A stretch of DNA of 9,110 nucleotides from DASUPK01 sp036265435 (GTDB lineage: Bacteria; Actinomycetota; Thermoleophilia; Solirubrobacterales; 70-9). The notes beneath the pieces are model-generated. The model ran no database searches and was not told where the DNA came from. It was given only the letters and a program-made list of their open reading frames with translations. A program made the position numbers and the translations under genes. Shown here piece by piece: positions 1 to 5,564 of this stretch. Numbering within the stretch: the first letter of the stretch is position 1; the number at the start of each line of letters is the position of its first letter. The stretch spans positions 1 to 9,110 of the forward strand of contig DATAPB010000142.1 in NCBI GenBank assembly GCA_036265435.1. Direction: 5' to 3'.

Positions 1-13
1 TCCTGCCGTGGGT

Positions 14-16
14 CAC
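14..16 (-). other. possible GTG start of a divergent gene running off the left edge
   Basis: On the minus strand a GTG at 16..14 opens a frame reading V/M-T-H-G-R before the window ends. A TACACT hexamer (29..24) lies 7 bases ahead, so the transcript could start at or next to this codon and be leaderless. A regulator divergent from the hydrolase it controls is a common arrangement (TetR/AcrR or MarR families), and the palindromes between the two genes fit that. Only five codons are visible, so neither the gene nor its family can be confirmed. Confidence 0.25.
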
Positions 17-23
17 GAGGAAC

Positions 24-52
24 AGTGTACCCGGCGCGATGACGATCGTCAT
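24..52 (-). promoter_or_regulatory. putative leftward promoter overlapping operator 1
   Basis: Read on the minus strand, ATGACG (52..47) and TACACT (29..24) are separated by 17 bases and each match four of six positions of the sigma-70-type -35 and -10 consensus. The -35 lies inside the first palindrome. Because the palindrome is symmetric, the same ATGACG also serves as a -35 candidate for the rightward promoter. A repressor bound there would block both directions. The promoter is inferred from spacing and consensus only. Confidence 0.35.
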
Positions 53-54
53 CG
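37..54. promoter_or_regulatory. operator-like palindrome 1 (perfect 18 bp)
   Basis: CGATGACGATCGTCATCG is a perfect 18-bp inverted repeat. Its core, GATGAC-N4-GTCATC (38-53), recurs at 71-86 with the same two arms. It overlaps the candidate -35 boxes of both the rightward hydrolase promoter and a possible leftward promoter. Size and symmetry suit a homodimeric helix-turn-helix regulator such as TetR or MarR. The protein that binds is unknown. Confidence 0.75.
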
Positions 55-68
55 GGATCTGTTATGTT
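39..68 (+). promoter_or_regulatory. putative promoter of the alpha/beta hydrolase
   Basis: ATGACG (39-44) and TATGTT (63-68), with an 18-base spacer, each match four of six positions of the -35 and -10 consensus. Transcription would start near 75, inside operator 2, leaving a leader of about 65 bases before the ATG at 141. The -35 lies in operator 1 and the start point in operator 2, so occupancy of either site should repress. No other good candidate lies between here and the gene. Confidence 0.45.
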
Positions 69-70
69 CC

Positions 71-86
71 GATGACAGTCGTCATC
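71..86. promoter_or_regulatory. operator-like palindrome 2 (GATGAC-N4-GTCATC)
   Basis: GATGACAGTCGTCATC repeats both 6-bp arms of palindrome 1 exactly and differs only in the 4-base centre (AGTC instead of GATC). The two centres are 33 bp apart, about three helical turns, so two dimers would sit on the same face of the DNA. The site covers the expected transcription start of the hydrolase gene. Confidence 0.7.
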
Positions 87-140
87 TTTCCGTCAGCGGC
101 ACGTTCCGCCGGCTGACTCACTGCCTAGAAGGAGCGCACC

Positions 141-843
141 ATGACCCACGAGAACAAGCCGAATATCGTCCTGGTCCACGGCGCCTGGGCGGATGGCTCC
201 AGCTGGAGCGCCGTCATAGAGAAGCTGCAGGCGCAAGGACAGAACGTGACGGCACCAACGTTTCCGCTGACGTCGCTTGCGGATGACCTCGAGAAGCTGC
301 GCCACGTTCTGGATCTCCGGGACGGACCTACCGTCCTCGCCGGCCATTCCTATGGTGGCCAGGTGATCACCGCCCTGGGCACCGACGCGCCGAACGTGGT
401 CGGTCTACATCGCGGCGTTCGGACTTGACGAGGGGGAATCGCTCAGTGGGCTGCTGTCGCAGGGCCCTCCGACCCAGGCACTCGAGCACCAATTCGTCGA
501 CGACCAAGGCTTCGTCTGGCTGACAGAGGACGCCTTCGTGAACCACTTTGAAAGCGGAGTCGACCCGGTCAAGGCAAAGGTGATGTACGCGACACAGCAG
601 CCGCTGGCCGGGAGTGCCTTTAGCGACGAGATGGGGGTCCCCGCGTGGAAATCGTTGCCCTCCTGGTACCTGGTCGCCCAAGATGATCAGGCGCTCCCAG
701 CTGACGCCGAGCGGATGTTCGCCGAGCGCATGGGTGCAACCACGATCGAGATCCCCGCGGGCCACCTGGCGATGGTGTCCCACCCGGCTGAGGTCGCGAA
801 CCTCATCGAGACCGCGGCCAGATCCGTGCCAGTCGCGGCCTGA
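141..843 (+). pseudogene. alpha/beta hydrolase, frameshifted near codon 88
   Basis: This is a serine hydrolase of the alpha/beta fold, of the small cytoplasmic esterase-like kind. The ATG at 141 has a good ribosome site (AGAAGGAG, 127-134). The first part shows the oxyanion strand LVHGAWADG (residues 11-19) and the nucleophile elbow GHSYGG with Ser70. After AAC-GTG-GTC-GGT (393-404) the frame runs into TGA at 426-428. The homologous reading continues in another frame from GTC-TAC-ATC-GCG-GCG-TTC (403-420) to TGA at 841-843, with no stop between. That part contains the acid-loop region AQDDQALP and the histidine motif AGHLAMVSHP. Relatives typically read NVVGLVYIAAF here, so five bases (about cgtct) appear to be missing. 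Restored, the protein would be about 235 residues, a normal length. As it stands, the product ends after 95 residues without acid or histidine and should be inactive. A sequencing or assembly error is the main alternative. The substrate is not predictable. Confidence 0.85.
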
Positions 844-1046
844 GCGGAACAAAGGTGTCTTCGGCGTGCGGCCGTCTCTATCGCCATGGACGAGGGGTGA
901 GCGTCCAGGTAGACGGTCGCGCGCTTCCGCTTCGCGTGAAAGCAGGCGACACCCCCGATGATCATCTGAAAGCGCCGCTTTGGACGAGAAGCAGCGGTTG
1001 CATGAAAAGCAGAGCTTTCGCCTGGTCGCGAGATACTGGGTGGGCG
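844..1046. other. 203-bp intergenic stretch, no supported gene
   Basis: Open frames cross this stretch on both strands, but none has a ribosome site or recognisable protein features. It holds two copies of AAAGC-N3-GCTTT (969-981 and 1006-1018), a 10-bp palindrome GATGATCATC (957-966), and a weak -10-like GATACT (1032-1037). The GATACT sits 9 bases before the ATG at 1047. A convincing -35 is not visible. It is probably the control region of the SnoaL-like gene pair. I see no strong hairpin followed by a T-run, so no intrinsic terminator for the hydrolase can be assigned. Confidence 0.4.
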
Positions 1047-1445
1047 ATGTCGCAGGAGAACGTCGAGCTCTTCCGGAAGGGCATAGAGGCGTACAACCGA
1101 CGTGACATCGAGGCGATGCTGGTGATCTGGGACCCCGAGGCCGAGTGGTACCCCTTCACGGCGCAGGTTGAGGGCGACGACGCCTACCACGGTCACGAGG
1201 GCCTCAGGGGATGGTGGGCGAACGTGGACGCCACGTTCGAGGAAATCGAGGCGAGTGTGGAGGAGGTTCGAGACCTGGGCGACACCGTCCTCGCGCTCGG
1301 CCGGCTTCGCGCCAGGTTCAGGAGCGGCGTCAGGTTGGATTCCGATATCGGCTGGCTCACCCGCTACCGCGACGGTCTCGGCGTGTGGGGTCGGGCATAC
1401 CAAAGCCACGCCGAGGCCCTCGAAGCCGCCGGGCTGTCGGAGTAG
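1047..1445 (+). CDS. SnoaL-like / NTF2-fold protein (first of a pair)
   Basis: A 132-residue protein of the SnoaL-like, NTF2-like superfamily: a small cone-shaped fold used both as enzyme (polyketide cyclase, ketosteroid isomerase, dehydratase) and as binding domain. The N-terminal helix MSQENVELFRKGIEAYN, the NRRDIEAM turn and WDPEAEW (28-34) are the usual family landmarks. HGHEGLRGWW (48-57) and the terminal HAEALEAAGL (121-130) also fit. An in-frame ORF extends up to 855, but the ATG at 1047 is chosen because the family begins at MSxENVE. A weak GGGTGGG lies just ahead (1038-1044). The transcript may start within a few bases of the ATG. The next gene follows after 3 bases. No catalytic function can be assigned; many such proteins in this group of bacteria are uncharacterised. 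Confidence 0.85.
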   Translation: MSQENVELFRKGIEAYNRRDIEAMLVIWDPEAEWYPFTAQVEGDDAYHGHEGLRGWWANVDATFEEIEASVEEVRDLGDTVLALGRLRARFRSGVRLDSDIGWLTRYRDGLGVWGRAYQSHAEALEAAGLSE

Positions 1446-1448
1446 GCG

Positions 1449-1850
1449 ATGTCGGGGGAGAACGTCGAGACGGTCCGGGAGGCGGTGCAGGCGTTCAATC
1501 GCGGCGACCTCGACTCTGCGCTCGAGCTGATGCACCCGGACATCGAGTGGCAGACGCCCGACTCCTTTCCCGATGCCGCGACTTATCGCGGCCGTGAAGA
1601 GGTCCGGGAGTTTTGGCAGACCTGGCGGGACACGTTTCGAGGCTTTCGGTTGGACCTGGAGGAGTGCGTGCCGGTGGGCGAGGACCACGTCCTTGCCAAC
1701 TTCCGAGTCAGCGGGGAGGGAACCGGGAGCGGGGTCGGGGTGGAGTCCCCCGTGGTCTTTCAGCTCGGGGAGGTCCGCGCAGGGAAGGTGATTTGGGTGG
1801 CGATGTTCACGAGCGAAGGCGATGCCCTCGAAGCAGCCCGGGCTAGGTGA
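1449..1850 (+). CDS. SnoaL-like / NTF2-fold protein (second of a pair)
   Basis: A 133-residue protein of the same superfamily. It aligns from its first residue with the gene before it: MSGENVETVREAVQAFNRGD, then ALELMHPDIEW (24-34), YRGREEVREFW (46-56) and a closing EGDALEAARAR. Identity is clear at the N-terminus and falls toward the middle, so this looks like an old duplication or paired paralogues rather than a recent copy. The ATG is supported by GGAG at 1439-1442, inside the end of the upstream gene. The 3-base gap suggests translational coupling and joint expression, possibly as a heterodimer because NTF2-like proteins often dimerise. The last 8 bases overlap the convergent rhodanese gene. 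The substrate is unknown. Confidence 0.85.
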   Translation: MSGENVETVREAVQAFNRGDLDSALELMHPDIEWQTPDSFPDAATYRGREEVREFWQTWRDTFRGFRLDLEECVPVGEDHVLANFRVSGEGTGSGVGVESPVVFQLGEVRAGKVIWVAMFTSEGDALEAARAR

Positions 1851-2151
1851 CCTCCTCGACTGGAAGGCCGGCCTCCAACCAGGCGGCGAATCCCCCCGCG
1901 ACCTCAGCCGCCCCTCGGCGCAAGGTCGCCTTCGAGCGGATGGCCCGTTGGCAGAGGTAGATGGCGCCGGGTCCTTCCGGACTCGCGATGTGCTTGGCCA
2001 GCGAGACCGGTCTCGCCCCAGGTGGGGCTCCGTACCGGCGACGCTCGAACTCGGTTCTCAGATCGAGAATGTGCGCGAAGCCGAGCTGCGCCGCATTCCA
2101 CGCCGCCTCGGGCGTGAGTGCTCGCGCCACTTCGTGGGCATCCTGTGACAT
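1843..2151 (-). CDS. single-domain rhodanese-like protein
   Basis: A 102-residue cytoplasmic protein with a rhodanese (sulfurtransferase) fold. Landmarks are HILDLRTEFE (27-36, the LDxR strand), the active-site loop C67-QRAI-R72-S73 following YL, and AGGFAAWLEAGLPVEE (85-100), a typical rhodanese C-terminus. The loop fits CxxAxRS, close to the common CxxGxRS, so the persulfide-forming cysteine and anion-binding arginine are present and activity is plausible. Donor and acceptor are unknown. A TTG at 2190 would add 13 residues. The ATG at 2151 is preferred because it lies just downstream of a good -10 box (GATAAT, 2166..2161) and begins where the fold begins. The gene lies 68 bp after the ligase gene on the same strand, and its 3' end overlaps the SnoaL gene on the other strand by 8 bp. 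Confidence 0.8.
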   Translation of the reverse strand: MSQDAHEVARALTPEAAWNAAQLGFAHILDLRTEFERRRYGAPPGARPVSLAKHIASPEGPGAIYLCQRAIRSKATLRRGAAEVAGGFAAWLEAGLPVEEVT

Positions 2152-2160
2152 CGCTCCGGG

Positions 2161-2190
2161 ATTATCTCCCTGCGAGCCGCTGCCATGCAA
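2161..2190 (-). promoter_or_regulatory. putative promoter of the rhodanese gene
   Basis: On the minus strand TTGCAT (2190..2185) and GATAAT (2166..2161) are 18 bases apart. The -10 matches five of six consensus positions. Transcription should start near 2154, only about three bases before the ATG at 2151, giving an almost leaderless message. The rhodanese gene may therefore be transcribed independently of the ligase upstream. Confidence 0.5.
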
Positions 2191-2219
2191 AGCGGCGGTC
2201 GAGTGGTGAAGGGAGGGCC

Positions 2220-4241
2220 CTAGGACTTCTTCGGCGGCTTGCTCGGGGTCTGCAGGGGCGAGGCCCGTTCCGCGGTCGTCTGCGCCAGCTGCTGCAGGCC
2301 GACGTCGAGGGGATTGAGGTCACTCGCTCGCTGGTAGTAGTCGGACGCGGTGGCGAACTGCGCCGCGCGGACCTCGAAATCGCCCAGAAGCGTCAGCGTG
2401 ACGAAGTTCTTGGGTTCCTGGTCCAGGGCGTCCTGGAGCTCGGCGCGCGCCTCGTCGCGGGTGCCCTCGGCCTCGAGCGCCGAGGCCTGCAGGTAGAGCG
2501 GGATCACCGAGACCGGGTTGAAGTCAGCGGCCGTCTGGGCCGCTGAGAGCTGCGCCGAGGCCGACTTGCCCTGCTCGTCGCGTGCCTTGCGGATGTAGAA
2601 ATCGCCGAGGTAGAGGAAGATGACGCTGATCGCGGCGGCCAGGAGCAGCGCCGCGATGCCGTACCTGGCGGCCAGCCGCTCGCGGTCGCGGAACCAGGGC
2701 AGCTGCAGCGGGGCTGGGCGGTCCTCGGCGCGGCCGCGCGGGACAGCCGCGAGCGCCAGCGATAAGAGCCCCAGGCCGGTGACGGTCGGGATCAGCCAGA
2801 GCCAGTCCGTCAGCGATTGCCCGACGACCACCGCTCCGCCCGCGGCGAGCCCGGCAATGATCCGTCGGTCGTTTGGAGGCGCTTCCTTCGCCGAGCGCGC
2901 AACGCCGATGCAGAGCGCCACGATGACGCCGGTGAAGAGGAGGAAGCCCACGATCCCCGTCTCTGCCAGCAACCGGAATGGCAGGCTGTGCGGGTCCTCG
3001 AGGTTGCGGTCCGTGGCGCGCTTCTCGTAGTACTGGAACCGGTAGTTGCCCTCGCCGACCCCGCCGATGGGCGCGGACTCGAACTCCTTCCACGAAACCC
3101 GCCAGAGGTCATAGCGCTGTCCCCCGACCGAGCCGAGCCTGGTCGAGGTGGTGGTGGCGCTGCCGTTGACGTCCCTGAACTCGTCCCACTTGTCGCTCGC
3201 GTAGCTGACCGGGTTGCCGATCTTGACCAGGGCGGCGATCACGGCCACGGCGCCGAGCGCAGCGAGGCCGTACGGCACCACCCGCCGGAGTGCGTCGCCC
3301 GTGTCCGATCCTCTCAAGCCGTTGTCCAGCAGTGCCGCGAAGAGGCCGAAGAGGAGGGCCGCGAAGCTGAGGACGACCAGCGCGGTGCTCGCGTTGTGGA
3401 CGACCGAGTCGGTAACCGCCTGCCCGTTCTGGAAGGCGTGGTACGGGTCGAGCAGGGTCCCCGAGAAGATCGCCACCCCCGCGAGCGCCGCGAGGGCGAA
3501 CAGCGTCCGTCGCAGCCTGTCCGGGCCGATCGCCAGCGTGGCGGCGGCTCCGAAGACGAGGCCGATGGCGACGCCGCGCGATTGAGTGATGAACGCGAGC
3601 CCGAGGGACAGCACCGCGATCGAGAAGGAGACGGCACGCACCGGCGTGTTCCGGCCGCGCTCCGAGGCGAGACCGATCAGCGGCCAGAAGCCGAACGCGA
3701 ACAGCGTCGCCGTGGCGTTGCGATAGCCCAGCGGGTCCTCGAGCCGGCCGGCTCCGAACATATCGGCGCCGTTCGCGATGATGGCGATCAGCGTGATCAC
3801 CGCCACCGCGCCGACCCCGAAGAAGATCCCCTGCCCCACCCAGAGCGCCTGTCGCCGCCCGCGGAGCGTGAGCGGAACCGTGATCACGGCCGCGTAGAGC
3901 ATCGTGCGTGCGGCCCCCTCCCAGGCGTCCGCCGCGGATTCGGCCCAGAGGGAGGAGAGCAGCGTCCATGCCGCGAACGCCCAGACCAGTCCCATAGCAA
4001 TGCTCAGCGGGCCGCGGTCGAGCTGGATGCCGCCCGCGATCTGGGTCGAGATCAGGATCGTCAGCGCCAGGACGGCGATCAGGGCCCAGTAGCGGAGCGC
4101 GAAGGCGCCGTCGAAGGCACAGGCGATGATCAGGAGCGCCGCGACGGCTACAGCCGGAGCCGCACCGAGGACGCGCCTTCTCGTGAGCCGAAGCCGCTCC
4201 TGAGCTCGCGCACGTCTGGGCGACGTCGTTGCCGCGGTCAC
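2220..4241 (-). CDS. O-antigen ligase/polymerase-family membrane protein with C-terminal TPR-like region
   Basis: A 673-residue polytopic membrane protein of the O-antigen ligase / Wzy_C superfamily, whose members transfer or polymerise lipid-linked glycans outside the cytoplasmic membrane. About 20 basic residues precede a first membrane helix (about 24-46), and further hydrophobic segments run to about 545. Family signatures are GYRNATA (172-178), FITQSRGVAIG (218-228), the long extracytoplasmic loop (about 340-425) with PIGGVGEGNY (391-400), and DPHSLPFRLLAETGIVGF (416-433) with the usual conserved His418. After the last helix, residues about 555-655 form helical repeats of TPR type (for example ARAELQDALDQEPKN and ASDYYQRASDLNP). 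The tail is lysine/proline-rich. The start is GTG at 4241 with AGGAGG just upstream. No glycosyltransferase or flippase genes lie nearby, so the glycan cannot be named. A protein-glycosylating ligase is an alternative to a polymerase. In a monoderm actinobacterium the name O-antigen ligase should be read as a family label only. Confidence 0.85.
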   Translation of the reverse strand: MTAATTSPRRARAQERLRLTRRRVLGAAPAVAVAALLIIACAFDGAFALRYWALIAVLALTILISTQIAGGIQLDRGPLSIAMGLVWAFAAWTLLSSLWAESAADAWEGAARTMLYAAVITVPLTLRGRRQALWVGQGIFFGVGAVAVITLIAIIANGADMFGAGRLEDPLGYRNATATLFAFGFWPLIGLASERGRNTPVRAVSFSIAVLSLGLAFITQSRGVAIGLVFGAAATLAIGPDRLRRTLFALAALAGVAIFSGTLLDPYHAFQNGQAVTDSVVHNASTALVVLSFAALLFGLFAALLDNGLRGSDTGDALRRVVPYGLAALGAVAVIAALVKIGNPVSYASDKWDEFRDVNGSATTTSTRLGSVGGQRYDLWRVSWKEFESAPIGGVGEGNYRFQYYEKRATDRNLEDPHSLPFRLLAETGIVGFLLFTGVIVALCIGVARSAKEAPPNDRRIIAGLAAGGAVVVGQSLTDWLWLIPTVTGLGLLSLALAAVPRGRAEDRPAPLQLPWFRDRERLAARYGIAALLLAAAISVIFLYLGDFYIRKARDEQGKSASAQLSAAQTAADFNPVSVIPLYLQASALEAEGTRDEARAELQDALDQEPKNFVTLTLLGDFEVRAAQFATASDYYQRASDLNPLDVGLQQLAQTTAERASPLQTPSKPPKKS

Positions 4242-4367
4242 GCTCCTCCTGCCATCAACCTAGACCCATTGCCCGAGGCGGCATTGTGGCAGCGGTCCAC
4301 ATTACGAAGCATTTCGGCGGCGACGGACGGTGCGAATCGCTCCCCGCCGACTCTGTATAAGCCGTGA
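4242..4367. other. divergent intergenic region, ligase / antiporter
   Basis: These 126 bases separate two genes pointing away from each other, so both promoters should lie here. The rightward -10 (TATAAG) is clear. No convincing leftward promoter could be picked out. The ribosome site of the ligase (AGGAGGAG on the minus strand) sits at the left end, inside a five-codon reading frame M-A-G-G-A (4255..4238) whose TGA overlaps the ligase GTG. Confidence 0.5.
4354..4361 (+). promoter_or_regulatory. extended -10 box of the antiporter, leaderless geometry
   Basis: TG directly followed by TATAAG (4356-4361) matches the -10 consensus at five of six positions, and it lies 7 bases ahead of the ATG at 4368. 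That places the expected transcription start on the A of the start codon. No Shine-Dalgarno sequence precedes the gene, which agrees with leaderless translation. A -35 box is not evident. Confidence 0.55.
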
Positions 4368-5564
4368 ATGGACGTCGGATTCGGGGACGCTCTTCTGATC
4401 AGTGGGGCGCTCCTGGCGGTGGCGGCGGCGCTCTCGGGGCTGATGCGCGGGACGGTGCTCTCGATCTCCGTGCTCTCGGTCACGGCGGGGCTGATCCTGG
4501 CGGAGACGGGTGCGATCCATGTCGACGGCTCGGATACCGCCGTCGTCAACCTCTTCCTGCTGGCCCTGATCGTCACGCTGTTCTCCGACGGGCTGTTCGT
4601 GGAGCGCGAGCTGCTGGTTCTGCACTGGGGGCCGGTGGCCCGCGCACTGGTGATCGCGATGCCGCTCACCCTGGTCCTCCTCGCCCTGGCGGCGAAGCTG
4701 CTCTTCTCGGAGTTGGGCTGGGCGGAGGCGTTTCTGCTCGGATCGGTCCTCTGCGCCACCGATCCGGTGGTGACCTCGCAGGTGGTGACGTCTCCGCGGG
4801 TCCCCGCTTCCGTCAGGCATGCGCTGAACCTCGAGTCCGGCCTGAACGACGGCCTGGCGCTGCCCTTCGTCCTCTTCTTCATCATCCTGGCCTCCCCGAG
4901 CGGTGACGCGGGCAGCGAGGCGGTGAAGCTGCTCGGCGAGGCGGCTTTCGGCGCGGCGCTCGGCGTAGCTCTCGGGCTTGGGGCCGGGCGTCTCACGCGG
5001 CACCTCCCCGGCGGGGGCATCGTCCGCCGCTATGAGGGGATCTACGCCCTCGGAGTGGGGCTCCTGGCCTACGGCCTCGCGGACGTCACGGTGGGAAACG
5101 GGCTGATCGCGGCGTTCGTCTGCGGAATCTCCCTCGGCATCGCCGAGCACGACATCGCCGATGACTTCGTGGTCTTCGCCGAGAACGTCAGCTCGATCCT
5201 CCAGGTGCTCACCTTCGTCGCGTTCGGCGGCCTGATCGTCGCCGCCGGATTCCATGGGGACGTTCCGCTGCTGATCGCGTTCATCGCGTTCGCCCTACTC
5301 ATCGCCCGTCCGGTGGCGATCTCGCTTTCTTTCGTGCGCGTTGGGATGCCCTCGACGCACCGTGCCTTCATCGCCTGGTTCGGCCCGAAGGGGGTGGCCG
5401 GGATCCTCTTCGCCGAGCTCGTCCTCAACTCCGATGCCAAGAACGCCGAGCTGATCTTCGAGACGGCGGCCTTCGTGATCCTCGCCTCGATCCTCGTTCA
5501 CGGCCTCACCGATACGGTCGGGGCGAAGTGGATCGAGCGGCGGATGGCCGCCGCTAGGCGCTGA
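4368..5564 (+). CDS. Na+/H+ (monovalent cation/proton) antiporter, CPA1 type
   Basis: A 398-residue membrane antiporter of the CPA1 (NhaP/NHE-like) family, exchanging Na+ or K+ for protons across the cytoplasmic membrane for pH and salt homeostasis. About a dozen hydrophobic segments fill the chain. Family motifs in order are LFSDGLFVERE (71-81), the unwound-helix motif ATDPVV (130-135), the ion-binding ESGLND (156-161) carrying the Asn160-Asp161 pair typical of electroneutral CPA1 exchangers, AWFGPKGVAGILFAELVL (336-353), and the closing ILVHGLTD (375-382). It lacks the long cytoplasmic regulatory tail of many relatives and ends soon after the last helix with basic residues. The ATG at 4368 has no ribosome site but a -10 box at the distance expected for a leaderless message. 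The last 11 bases overlap the convergent SHOCT-protein gene. Ion specificity cannot be read from the sequence. Confidence 0.9.
   Translation: MDVGFGDALLISGALLAVAAALSGLMRGTVLSISVLSVTAGLILAETGAIHVDGSDTAVVNLFLLALIVTLFSDGLFVERELLVLHWGPVARALVIAMPLTLVLLALAAKLLFSELGWAEAFLLGSVLCATDPVVTSQVVTSPRVPASVRHALNLESGLNDGLALPFVLFFIILASPSGDAGSEAVKLLGEAAFGAALGVALGLGAGRLTRHLPGGGIVRRYEGIYALGVGLLAYGLADVTVGNGLIAAFVCGISLGIAEHDIADDFVVFAENVSSILQVLTFVAFGGLIVAAGFHGDVPLLIAFIAFALLIARPVAISLSFVRVGMPSTHRAFIAWFGPKGVAGILFAELVLNSDAKNAELIFETAAFVILASILVHGLTDTVGAKWIERRMAAARR

Noticed and set aside
538..843. independent small gene starting at the GTG at 538
   Set aside because: It is the second half of the broken alpha/beta hydrolase. 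The same frame is open back to about 403 and continues the family sequence.
853..953. GGTGTC ... GACACC ends that could mark a small transposable element
   Set aside because: Only six bases match, the flanks show no target-site duplication that I can see, and the interior has no further symmetry.
855..1046. N-terminal extension of the first SnoaL-like gene
   Set aside because: The frame is open but the family starts at MSxENVE, and the extra 64 residues look like translated intergenic DNA.
687..1688. 333-codon minus-strand frame across the hydrolase end and both SnoaL genes
   Set aside because: It runs antisense to three better-supported reading frames and shows no recognisable domain. The stretch over 844-1046 was examined as a possible small gene but has no supported start.
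2817..4367. 516-codon open frame on the plus strand opposite the ligase
   Set aside because: Its translation is extremely rich in Arg, Glu, Gly and Asp with no fold signature. Long antisense frames are expected in GC-rich genes, and the opposite strand encodes a clear membrane protein.
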